From Thunnus maccoyii (Eukaryota > Chordata > Actinopteri > Scombriformes > Scombridae), in contig NC_056543.1 of assembly GCF_910596095.1 (NCBI RefSeq), positions 17,780,042-17,844,041 on the forward strand: a stretch of DNA of 64,000 nucleotides, read 5' to 3'. Shown here piece by piece: positions 14,321 through 26,949 of the stretch. How positions within the stretch are numbered: position 1 is the first letter of the stretch; each line of letters begins with the position of its first letter. The notes under the pieces were generated by a model that saw only the letters and a list, made by a program, of their open reading frames with translations, did no database searches and was not told the origin of the DNA. Made by a program: the position numbers and the translations under genes.

Positions 14321-14389
14321 CTAGATTTAAAAAAAACTGTGAGGAGTGAAGTTATTCTTGTAAATTTGTAGATTATCACGTTTGCATAT

Positions 14390-14494
14390 TCTGTAGCCAA
14401 TAACAACGAGCCTACCGAGAAAGTATCGCGAGAAAACCCGAGAACATGGAAGCAAGACAACAAAAATAAATTTGTGGTCAACAAGCCAGAGTGC
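14390..14494 (+). promoter_or_regulatory. ubr3: ubr3 promoter / 5' UTR
   Basis: A CCAAT-type box GCCAATAAC lies at 14396-14404 and a TCGCGAGA element at 14425-14432, close to the TCTCGCGAGA motif of TATA-less vertebrate promoters. CpG density rises here and through exon 1. The first in-frame methionines are at 14495 and 14498. ATG 14498 has A at -3 and G at +4 and so is the better initiation context. Confidence 0.55.
14446..14469 (+). other. Upstream ORF before ubr3 (7 codons)
   Basis: ATG at 14446 reads MEARQQK and stops at TAA 14467-14469, 25 bases before the ubr3 ATG. Its context AACATGG has A at -3 and G at +4, better than the ubr3 ATG at 14495. If the transcript starts upstream of 14446, this uORF would be in the mRNA. 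Confidence 0.5.
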
Positions 14495-16819
14495 ATGATG
14501 GCGGCGTCGCTGCTGCTGCGCCGGGACAAGAAAGCCACTGCCGCCCACTTAAAGGCAGACTTAAACCGGACTGACAACACCTCTGGAGTCCGACAACTTC
14601 AGGAGCTGCTTGACGTCGTGTTAAATCCCGAGAAACCAGCGGCGGACACGGATGCTCTTGACTGGTGTAAATGTCTGATCGCAGGAGGCGACGGTTTCGA
14701 GGACTTCTGTAAAACCGTCCGCTCCTATGACAACGCGACACTGTGCGGTTTGGTATGGACGGCTAATTTCGTGGCGTATCGATGCCGGACCTGTGGCATC
14801 TCTCCGTGCATGTCACTCTGCGCTGAGTGCTTCAATAACGGAGACCACACGGGCCATGATTTCAACATGTTCCGGAGCCAGGCTGGCGGGGCCTGTGACT
14901 GTGGAGACGGTAATGTCATGCGAGAAACGGGGTAAGTCCGAGGCTAGCTGTGGGCTAAACGAGCTGGCTATGCTAACCGACGGGTTACAGCCAGTATCGT
15001 TTTCACTGGTCGTGGTGGGAAAGTGGGCGGATATTCTAGCTAAAAACATTTCCTCAGGTGCTTTTTGAGGTCAGCTTCCAGATTATTCTGCCTTAAATGT
15101 GCTCTCTCCTGTCATATATTAATAGGATAGCCTCGGCTTAGCAGCTAGCCATAACAAAAAATCTTATACCTGAGGCTATTTTCTATCTATATATTACCGA
15201 TATATGACTGTTTATATGTGTGCTGGGGGTTTAATTATCATGATAATCTCTTTTACTGCAGTTAAAAGCTGCAGAAATCTTTGAAGTTAAATTATTTAGT
15301 TTCAACTGTGGTATTTGAGTATCTGCCTCCTTTTTTATGTGTCTCTGTATGTAACGTTACCGTATTTGTGTATATGAATTTGTATATTTATACATATGAC
15401 CCAATTATTTCTGTTATTGATTGCAGACTGAAATAATTGTCAAAGATTGAATTACTGTTAATTGCTCTGGATTAAAGTGTAAAACGGTTTGTCACATCAA
15501 TTCTCTGATAGCTTTTTTTCCTCTACAGAAACTGTAATACACATCCTTAGATTAGATTGAATATTATATGAAAGAGTCAAAATCTATACACAAAGTATTG
15601 TCACAGGTTGATATTGTATAGCTGGGTAACACAAAGTTGGTCAGAGTATAACAGTGGCCTGCTCAATAGTTCATTTTTGTTTTGACAGTCAAATACAGTC
15701 TTATCGATATGAGCAAGAGAAGAGGTAGTTTCTGTGTTGCTATGAATCACGCTATACTTATGGGAAGAGAAAAAAAGCCTTCCAGCCCAACCCAATATTT
15801 AACTCTTGAGACATTGATATAATCACAAGTATTACATCTGTAGAAACGTTTTATTAAAATTAATTTAAATAGATGGTTACAGATATTCTACCCCAACTGC
15901 ACTTACGTTCTGCTTTCTTTCACCTGTAAAAATAATTAAAACTGCCCAAGAATTGCAACAAAAGTTGATTTCATTTTCATTTGTTTATTCCAGTCCATAT
16001 GTTTAACAGACCTAGAAGAAAACATTCACTGCATAATTTCTTATAATAATTTACTCAAGAAAAGTCTCTCTAAACACCGGAAATGACAGGCTGAAGCCTA
16101 AGCTTATTACGCCTACCCATTTTAGCTTCATTAGAGAGAGAAAATGATGGTCTCTGTCAGAGGTCTGCAATATCAACATTTGTTTTTTTTTTTCTTTCTT
16201 TCTTTCTTTCTGACAGGTTTTGCCGACGGCATCGGTTGAGAACAGGGGAGAATGTCCCTTCAATACCTCGAGACCTTCTCTTGATGTCTGAGATGGTTCT
16301 TCCTCGCTTCATCCTGTGTATCATACAGTATCTGAGGGATGGATACATTGAACCAGGTGAAAACACTCATGACAGTAGTCTTCTCTTTACAAAGACATGT
16401 ACATGTACATATACCTTGACCCACTGACCAACTCACACAAAAGCCACGACTACAAAAAATACTTTAAATGTGTCTGTGTCCTTCAGAACCCTAGCAAAAA
16501 AGTCTAAAACTCTCTCTTGACCTTCTTACATATGATGTGGATCTCTTGTTGCATATCTTATGAAAACATGGATCTGCTGTGCAAGCTGCATACCAGTGGT
16601 AAACAGCTGCTTGCATCAAATATTGCGTTCACAAAGTAGTTCATATCTCTTATCTCATTTTACCAGACACCTCAACCGAGAGAGATCTACAGAAAGTCCT
16701 GCAACAGCTGGAGCCTCAAATCTCCTTCCTGGAGGAGCTGACGAAGATGGGAGGGGCAATGAGGACTGTGTTGACAAAGATCTTGACCAATCAGCAAACA
16801 TTCAAGGAGTTGAGCATGG
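14495..16819 (+). other. ubr3: ubr3 exons 1-3: UBR box
   Basis: Exons: 14495-14931, 16217-16356, 16667-16819. Exon 1 encodes most of the UBR zinc box: CGLVW, then [25 protein letters not shown] and GGACDCGD, with cysteines at about 84, 97, 100, 105, 109, 112, 134 and 136 and histidines at 118 and 121. Exon 2 supplies the closing FCRRH. In UBR1/UBR2 this fold binds basic N-termini. The intron 2 acceptor has a 30-base pyrimidine tract including (TTTC)n at 16182-16211. Intron 1 (1.3 kb) shows nothing recognisable. Confidence 0.93.
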
Positions 16820-19800
16820 GTAAATATCTACACTACTTATGTAAGAGTGTATTAATTGACAAGAATTTCTATGCCCCTGAGTTTTAATAGTTCCTTTGTT
16901 ATTGGGCTGTTGTTTAATATTTCTAGTCTGTTGGTGTTGCTATATGATTTCTACTCACAAGGAAAAGTTTAAGTGAAAATTTCAAAATTTTAAGTAAAGC
17001 ACAAACCAAACATTTTGGACTTGAAGTGTTAAACTGTTAAAAATGGGGGAAAAGAGATCTTATTGATCTGTACCTTCATCCAGGCCATGCATTTTGTTGC
17101 TGAATACCTGATCCAGGTGTTTTCTAACTTTTTATGAATTGCTGCACATTTACCTTTTTGATAAAGGTTTTTGCTCATCTTGAGATTTTAACAATATAGT
17201 AATTGTTGTTGCAATTTCTGTTTTGCTCCACTGCTGCAGGCCAAGAGGAGAATTTGTATGCTAAAAAGAACTATGAGAAGTATTTGTCGGCGTTGAAGAA
17301 TTCAGGTCTGGTTTCTGTGGAGGATAAAGCCCAAGGTGCCGCTGCTGATGTCACTGTTGGTGCTGAAGGAGGTGCAGGAGCAATGGTCCTATTGGGTAAG
17401 ATAATCTTTGTGAAATTCTTGATAGTCTGCATGCATTTTTTTTTTAAGGGGTCTGAGCCCTGCAGGTGCCTGAAACCTTTCCTTTTTCAACAAGCAAACA
17501 TCCTATTGTGCTAAATTATAGATCAAAAAACGATCAAATGATTGGGACTGTTACTCCTTAGCACCACGTTCTTTTGAACTGGGCGTAACCAATTTCCCTT
17601 CCACTTTTTACACACTGTATACTTGACCTGCCTCCATCATAGGTATTCAAGAGAATGTTGATGACATAAAGATGATTAAAGAACAGCACAAACCACAGAA
17701 ATCTAACTTAACATACATGATTTAAAAGGAGTTACAACTCACTTTGTGGCCAATGCTGAATATGGCTTAGAAAACAAATTGGCAGCAATTTTGCAAACTG
17801 ATATCTCGGTAACCTTTGTATTTGTAATTGCCCATTGATTCTGCTGATGTCTACTTATGAATAAATGTTTCTCTTAATTTTCATAGGAACCACTGCTCCA
17901 GGGAGCCCAGATGAGTCCAGTAAAGAGGTACACATCAATATCACATGTAGAATAACCAATTTAGAATTTAAGTTTAGTTCAGTGTTCATTAACCTGTTAT
18001 TTTTGATAAATATTTTTGTCTAATAAATATAGTGACCAAAGTCCCTTGGATTCAAAAATAAATTGTCCAAAATTTTTTTTTTTTCTTTTACCAATCAGCA
18101 TTTCAGGTGGTTTATTTTAATGTGACTCAAACTGATCCATGGTTGTTACTGTTTTTACTTTGTGCAGATGTGTTAAAATTAATGGTGTTGGATTTTATTT
18201 TCTTCCCAGGAGGACCAAGACGCAGGGCAGTCTGTTGGACAGAGAAAGAGGGTTAAGTTGAGTAGCAGTACGAAAGGTAAACGCAAAGGAAATGTAATGC
18301 ACTAATATACTTTATGTTAGAGGAACCGCCCTTCTTATTGTGTGCCTTTTCTGCCCTCAGACCCGTGTATTATTGAGTCTCTGAAGCATAAATGCTTTTT
18401 GGAGGAGCTGCTGTTTTGGACAATAAAATATGAGTTTCCTCAGAAGATGGTCACCTTCTTACTCAACATGTTGCCAGATCAGGATTACAAGGTATTCTCT
18501 TTTCCATGTTTACATTTGTCTGCAAAAATGCAACAATCTAGTATAACTTTTAGTTGTGTGCCTAGTCTGTTATTTATATATTTGTGATACAGTTCCTTTG
18601 CACTGTCATGCCATAGACTCAATTAGCTGAAATGTTATATGTATAAAGTTTTTAAAGCAAATTGAATCCTCCTTAAAAGGAAGCAACATAACATTAAGTC
18701 TTAATTATTTTTGACTTCCTTTCTGACAGATCACCTTTACAAAAACATTTGTTCAGCATTATGCATTCATCATGAAAACGCTGATGAAAAGCCACGAGTC
18801 GGATACAATGTCCAACCGCATTGTACATATTAGTGTGCAACTGTTCAGCAACGAGGAGCTGGCTCGACACGTGACAGAGGAGTGTCAGCTCCTGGACATC
18901 ATGGTCACAGTCCTCCTCTACATGATGGAGAGTTGCCTTATTAAAAGTGAACTTCAGGGTAAGTGAATGTGTTGGATTACGATTCATTTTGATTAGTAGT
19001 AAACACACCTCATCATACTTAAAAATAGTTGGGTCATCACACCACCACATATGAAAGCAAGAGTTTTTTGTCTTTTGCTTTAAAAAAAAAAAAAAAAAGA
19101 TTTCTTATATTGGTGACTGATCATTATCTCCTTTGGCCTTATGCATTATTAAATTTTTGCTTTACCAGGCTGATTCTGTTTTAAAGATGGAAAGTAATGT
19201 CAGTGGTGTAATAACCCGCAGCTCACGTTGTAAAGACCTGATGCTATGAGCCGGGAAGCATGGACGAAATTATATCAGGAGGTTTTATGCTGCTGGATCA
19301 CCATTAACTTTAAATTTGACTGCACTGTCTCATTTTTAGTAATACAAATATTTGAAACATGTTAAGATTTTAATAAATGCAGCTGTTAATTTTCTTTGTA
19401 TTTTTAATCATTGTCAGTGCAGATGTTTCATCCCTTTGGCCTTTCTCATTGTGCTGGTTTTGGGTGAAATAAGCTTCAATTTTTTATTTTTTGTTTTTTA
19501 TCACTGACACTGACATAAACGCTCCATCAGTACGCAGGTGTTGCATTTTGTAATTGTTGCATTGGCCAATGTCTTTCTCCACATTTTTTTTAATTTGTTG
19601 CTTTTAAAGAACTAAATTAAACATGAGCCAAATGTCAATAACTTAATGCACATTTGTCCCTATTTCTTGTTTTTTTCCCCCTTCTTTAGATGAAGAGAAC
19701 AGCCGCCATGTTGTGGTGAACTGTAGTGAGGCTCTGTTGAAGAACAACACTTACTGGCCATTAGTTAGTGACTTTATTAACATCCTCTCACACCAAAGTG

Positions 19801-22800
19801 TAGCAAAAAAGTTCCTGGAAGACCATTCATTGTTGATGCTATGGATGAGCTTTGTGTCATTTTTCCAAGGTAAGTCATAGTAATTGATAAAGCGACTGCA
19901 CTTATATGCTGCTTCTATTACCTGAGTAGGAAGAAGTGCTTCACAGTGCCTCCCATTCACGTACACATTCACACACTGATAGCAGTGGAGTTTGGAGTTC
20001 AGTATGCTGGCATTCAAAACCACTTGTGGCCCATGCTTTAAATTCAGAAGTTAATATTGTATCTACAGAGTGACAGATACTTTTGGTGACCTAGTGTGTA
20101 TCCACCTTTGTTAAATCAGACTAGAAGTTTTACAGACAAATAGTCATTAGATCCCATAGCATCCTCTGCTTGTACATATAACTCAACCTATTGTTATTTA
20201 TCTGTTCTTGATTAATAAGGTTGTACTTGCTCACTTGTACCCCACCTATTCAATAATGGCAGCTCAGTGATTCGATAACACCACTAAACAGTTTAATGAC
20301 GCTGTCATTTGTGATGGAAACTCCATGAAGTCAAACACAATAATTTATTTAAATGATTGCTCCTGCTTGTGCAGATTTCCAGTTAGACTTCATGTACCAA
20401 AGGCTGATCTCATCTATACTGTGGTAATAATATAATGCCTCATGAAAAAGTGAGTTATGGGGTGTACAAAATGAATCTTTGTCAGTGAATTAGAACTGAG
20501 GTTAGTGCTGCTCACTTGAGATGTGGACTCTACTCACAACCCTATAAATAACACTCACCCTTGCACAGTGGGCTTCAGTGTCCTCTTGCTGATGATATGT
20601 GCAGTGTCACTATTACGTTCTATGCATGTCTGCAGCACAACTCTTGCTTTAAATTCTCCTGTTTTTATAGAGATTAATCTGGCTTTTACCAAACAGATTT
20701 GGCAGATTTATAAATGTAGAGAATAATCTGCTAGTATGCTAACATTTATACAGCCATTTTTTATATTTGCATGAGAAAAATATATCTTTTGATTTGTTTA
20801 TATGGGTGTTAAGAAGCCATGTAACATGTGTTCACTGTCTAACCTTTGAAATAATTTCCTGTTGTCATAGGTATGAACCTGAACAAGCGGGAGTTGAATG
20901 AACATGTGGAATTTGAGTCTCAGACATACTATGCAGCGTTTGCAGCAGAGCTTGAGGCCTGTGCACAACCCATGTGGGGTCTCTTAACACACTGCAAAGT
21001 CAAAGTAAGTCCTGTTTCTGTTCTCACACATAGCTCCTGTGTGCATCCTTAGTGATCTTGAAGGATTAATGGAATATGCAGTTCAAACATCCTGCACTAC
21101 ATGCACTTACTGTATAACCTCATATAAATTTTTAACTTGTTAAATTGTCTGTGTGCAGGAGACACAGGAATATACTAAAACTGTGGTACGCTACTGTTTG
21201 GAGACCCTTCAGATCTGGTTTGATGCCATTGGCTTCATTGATGAGGTAAATTTAAAAGACAAATCACTGTATTTACAAGCAAAGTTTTTTCCTCCCCCGT
21301 TTCTCATGGCTCATATTTCTCCAACAGCCTGCTCCAAATCAAGTGACATTTCACCTGCCACTGCACCGCTACTATGCCATGTTCCTCAGTAAGGTATGCA
21401 AGAAGTCCCATCTCTTAAAACACAAACACACAAGAATACACTGCAGAGTCATATGTGATAAGCTAATTGTTTGGTTGAAAATTCTCAGGCTGTGAAGTGC
21501 CAAGGCTTGGACCTGGACAGCCTCCTGCCTGACCAAGAGATGCTGATGAAGATCATGGTGCATCCACTCCAAATTCAGGTATAGCATCAAAGGCCTGTAA
21601 GCAGATTTTAGGGTTTGTATTCATGTATGCATCTCCTCCAGGTCTGCAGCCACATGTTAATACTTTGTCTGGCTGTAGGCATGCCTGTCAGAGATCCATA
21701 GCAACATGTGGGTCAGAAATGGTCTGCAGATCAAGGGACAAGCCATGACCTACGTGCAGTCACACTTCTGCAACTCCATGATTGACCCAGACATCTATCT
21801 GCTCCAGGTTAGCATTGCTCACTGTCAATATCATATACTGTAGTTCCTTTTTTTGTCCCTATTCTGAATTCCTCATTCTCTATGTGTTTTGCAGGTTTGT
21901 GCATCAAGACTCGATCCGGACTACTTTATCTCAAGTGTTTTTGAGAGGTAAGCTCCAACTAATGCATGTGTATTCGTGTAATGTCTTACCACATAATGCA
22001 TTTATAATTCAACACAGCTTAGTGGTATTGTATTTTACATATTATCTTCTCTCACACAGATTCAAAGTGGTTGACCTGTTGACCATGGCGTCTCAGCATC
22101 AGAATGCTGTGTTAGACTCTGAGCAGGAGAGACCAATGCTAGAAGGAGCACTGACCTTCCTGGTCATATTGACGAGCCTTCGCATTCATTTGGGTAAGTG
22201 GTACAACAGAGAATACACACAGTCTACAGGGAGTAAGAAAATAACAAAAACTTAGAATGCAAGAAAATAGCACCACAGTAAATTTCTGTTTCACAAAGCT
22301 CATAATGTATTTTCTGTCTAGCTGGAATCAGACTATACAATATTTTTGTCCTTCACGAAGGTCACCATGTTAGATTAGGCAATCATAGTGCCATAAATTC
22401 TTGCCGTGTCTTGGTTGGGAGACTGACGACACTACAAGTATGACCCCGACCAATCATCGTTCAAGATGATTTCAATTATAACTGAAAAAGTATATAGTAA
22501 TCAAGAAAACAGTGGTGACTGACGGTAGGTTTTACTGCCTGTATCAGCCTGTGGAGGAGGCGAGCCGCTGCTCTCCCTGCTGTCTAAAATGCTAAATGTG
22601 ACTCTGCTCAACTAGACAGCCGCTGGACAGCTTTGACTTTCTCTGTCAGTGTCTACATATGTGCGCCAGAGAGCACTCTGCCATCCTGTTGGTCAACGTC
22701 AAGGAACATGTTGTGGACGATGTCAAACTAGGCAGGAATATACAAAAAATTCTGACATGCTAGACTTTTCATCAGGGTTTCATGGGGTGTCCCAGCTGCC

Positions 22801-25800
22801 ACATCACTTTTCTTCAATTATGCCACACTACATGCATATTCTTCGTTCTTTACGTTCATAATCAGGTCTGACAAAATCCTGTCAAAAACGGGCTGGATTC
22901 ATGTAGTCTGATCCCGGCATAAGGTGTTGATACACCCAGTGGTTGCTGAAAAAACAGAGTCTGTCAATAAATATCCTATGTGTGTCGTGGAGTAATTGTT
23001 GGTGAGGGTGCACTCGTAGTCACCATTTCTCTTTTCTAGTGCAGTTTTCTAATGTTTGACAAATGGCTTCATGATTTTTGAGACTTTAACTTTGACACAT
23101 TACATAATTTTCTGACTAATGAACCAGCAATTCAATTAATGGTAATTCTTGGAGATGGCCAAACTACAAAATTCTTGGCAGATTTCTGGCTAATATGTTC
23201 TCTGTCTGCTGTGGTTAGTACTATTTTCAATCAGCCAAAGATGATTTAATAGGAAAAAGAAACCTCAATCCATATAATTATGTTTCAGAAGACAGAGTGG
23301 ACCGTGTCTTTTTGCTTCACGTCACTCTTGACTACTAACGAGCCAACTCATTAGTTTAAATTACTGAGAGCTGGTGGATAGTGGATGATGGTCAGAAACT
23401 TCCAGTTGAACTTTCAGGCACATCATATCATTGTTGTAAGCTTTGTCCTTCAGTTGGATATCAAAACATTTAGTTAAATTATCAGAGATGAGCAACCTTC
23501 TGTTTTTTGGTGTTACCATAAATGCAGCATGACTAAATGGGATCCAAATAGGTCACATTTTGTATTAACAATTAGCAAAATTTACTTTGAAATGAAAGAA
23601 CCTTGAGAGAACATCAACAACAATTTAAGTTTAATAACGGTATGCCTAGAATTTCATTTATAGACAATAATAGCAATTTGATAAAAATCACGATCGCCTT
23701 ATCGGTCAGAACATTTTCCTCAAGCCCCACTGAATGGAAATAAATGGAAAAGAGTTCCTAAAGTCACATTTGTTCAGTCAGGAATTCTCTAGCCAATCTG
23801 TGGGATCATGGTTGATGTAACACTTTTTGATGGATCATTATTGACTATATAAAGCCTAAAGTGATTAGTTTGTAGCTAAAAAAACCAACACAAAGTACTT
23901 TGTTAATGCTGGAGATGAAGAGAGGTTGCCCTTCATCCCAAGCAGATCTACATCAACCCTCCTTTTTAATGTATGTAACACAAAACACTATAAAAAGTAT
24001 TTATCATTAAAGAGAAGCTGTTGTGCACGGTTAATGACACTGATCCATCCTTTGTTAATAATCCATCTGCCAAACACAGCAAAACATAATTTCATAGGAA
24101 CAGGCATCACAACTAGACCCATGTTTACATTGAATAAAAGACTCCTAATGGCAAATTGGTTGAAGACTGCAAACTACATCCTCAAAATTGCCGAATTGAA
24201 TCAACACCTCTGATGATTATATGAGCCTCAGTGACTGTTTTTTAATCTAGGGCTAAAACATTGTATTGTAAGGTGTCCAATGACTGTTGTTAAAAATCAG
24301 ATCTTTCTCAGTTTGTCCTCACGTTCTACATCTCACTCTCATTTACAGGGATGACAGATGATGAGATCCTTCGGGCTGAGATGGTCTCCCAGTTGTGTAT
24401 GAATGACCGTACACACAGTGCACTGTTAGACCTTGTATCCTTCAATACTCAACGAGTACTTTAAAAGAGCATCTAGTATCCAGTCCATCAGAATCAGAAT
24501 CTGTTTACTGGCCAAGTAAGTAAGCATACAAAGAATGTGTCTTGGCATTTGCTACAGAATGGAATAATAATAGTTTTGAAATGAGATATAGAGCTTGAAA
24601 TGAAATATTGACTGTACAAATGAAATATGGACTGTGCTACAGACAAAGAAATGAAGTATATGAAAGTGACAAGTGCAGGGATTAAACAAGGGATGTGAAA
24701 TGTCCTGTTTGATAACAGAACAGTTCAGCTATTTAGTAGCAGCCTCTGGAAAGAAGACACTGTTCAGTGTCTGTCCATGAACATCTTCTTCCTTAAGATT
24801 TTTTTCTTAGATCCCTGAGAATCCCAACCCAAAGAGTGGCATCGTACCAGGGAGCTGTAGTTTTGAGGAGATGCTCTCTGCCGTGGCTGACTTCAAAGCA
24901 CCAGTGTTTGAGCCAGGAGGCTCCATGCAGCAGGGCATGTACACACCGAAAGGTAGGACGATGATGCTGAAGTTGAATGCATGATTTACTAATGGACAAC
25001 TGTAATAAGTAACCTGTTAAACATATGGAAATTACAGTGGGGGTTGTCACGGCATTGTTGAATGTTTAATTTGCATAAAACTGTACATGCATGGAAGTGA
25101 ATAAGGAAGGTTTAAACCTAGAAACCAAAAGAACTTGATGCTTGTCAGGTGTTTGAGCCACAGGACTGAGACAGAATAATTTCTGAACTGAGAAAGATGA
25201 GACTTTGTGCCTTCATGTAGTCTGCAAGTACTAGAAAACATCCATGCTTTGACGAAAAGCTCTCAGCCACCACTGCAAAGACTTGGGGTTAGATTCTCAG
25301 GCTTTATCATGTGTTTAAAAAAACAAAAACACAATTAACTCTGTTTGATGGTGGAAATTCAGCAAGGATTCTTGTCCTTGATGCTGCACTAGTAGCTGAA
25401 AAAGTAACGTTTGTCTGCCTACCGCCCTCCACTGGCCAATAGTAGCCTTAGCATTGACAAGGACTACAATGTGTAGGTAATTGGGCTTTCCAAACTGAGA
25501 AAAAGAATCACAAAAGTATTTAAAAAAAGACACATTGTGTCATTTAGTATCAAGCAAATCACTGGAGCTTATCCTTTAAAAAATACATATTTTCCCAACA
25601 TCAACAATGTTGTATTTGCTAATTCATGTCCTGTAACTCACAGCAAACATTAAGTTTTGGGTTGATGATGTATGTTGCAGTTTGTGTATTTTCATGATGA
25701 GTCTAAAATATATAATAATATAATATATATAATAATGTAATTTAATACCCTTGTGTGTTCAACATTATGCAACAGATCAGAATATTTATTGTAAAATAGT

Positions 25801-26915
25801 CATTAGTCTCATATAAGGTTTATAATATTGATTATGCGTGTCACATTTATGCTTAATGCCTAGTCTTGTTATAGATATCTTGCACAACTGGCTGAGAGAG
25901 AATACATTCTGTCTCCCTTAAGTCAGTATCTTTTTCAAATATATTGTATTTCACACTACTTACTTTGTTTTCTAATTTGTGAGTAGAAATGAAGAAAAAT
26001 GCTGAGTATGGGGCTTGAATAGGCTGAAAGTCTCAAACCTTTGCTTTGTGTCATTAGTCCTCATCAGGCCACTTGGGGGCAGGCTTACACCACTTACACA
26101 GAGAAGATGAAAATAGGAGAAAATTGAATCAATGTCACTTTGTACCAGCTGTTACAAAGCAGATTTGTCCCTTTTCTCAACTAGCGGAGGTGTGGGAGAA
26201 GGAGTTTGACCCCATCATGGTTGTTCTGAGAACAGTCTATCGGCGTGACGTTCAGTCAGCAATGGACAGATACTCAGCATTGTAAGTTAACCACGTTGCC
26301 TTAATTTCCCCAAATAAATTGTTTTTATATTATTTAGATTTTTAATGAACAATGGTTTCCAATTTAAGTTTTGTACCCTAGGCAATTGTGTGTTGTCCCT
26401 TTTTTTTTTTTTTTTTTTTTAAATCTGCATTTTGTATGACAATAGTACATTCTTTTTGTCGGGGTATTCATGTTCAGTCGTCCCCGACAAAGCCAACCTG
26501 CATCATGCTCTGTTCAGTGTAGTAAGGTCAGCTCTCTCACCTGCTCATGAGGGGACATGATAAGAAAGGTCAGGTCTGCTGGGTGCTAGAGTTGGTTTCA
26601 ATTAGATAGCTGTCGAGGAAAATCAATATTTCAGGCTAAATTGTAATAGAATTGAGGAAATCTGTCTTGTTTGATTGTGGAACAGACGCCTCCTAAGACA
26701 AACATGTCAGCGGAGGTGAAGGGGATACCTTGGGGATAATTTTCTTTATGGTTATTGGAATGAGTGAAGATGCTAATTATACCTCAGTGAGTGCTTCTGT
26801 GTTTCAAATGGTTGTTGGGAAGATAACCTTTTTCTAATGGGATTTTAGGCCTTTTTTTGTGTAGCTGTAATTGAAAGTATGTATAGATAACAGATGGTTA
26901 GTCGTACTTCTCTTA

Positions 26916-26949
<34 letters not shown>

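Noticed and set aside
14474..14494. Extension of ubr3 exon 1 upstream from GTG (VNKPEC before the first ATG)
   Set aside because: It has no ATG, and the family's N-terminus begins close to the MMAAS start at 14495/14498.
14272..14580. Open frames reading YIYIYI on both strands
   Set aside because: They come from the (TA)n microsatellite and the antisense of ubr3 exon 1.
16182..16211. (TTTC)n as a separate repeat locus
   Set aside because: It is real, but simply forms the pyrimidine tract of the exon 2 acceptor; noted with exons 1-3 instead.
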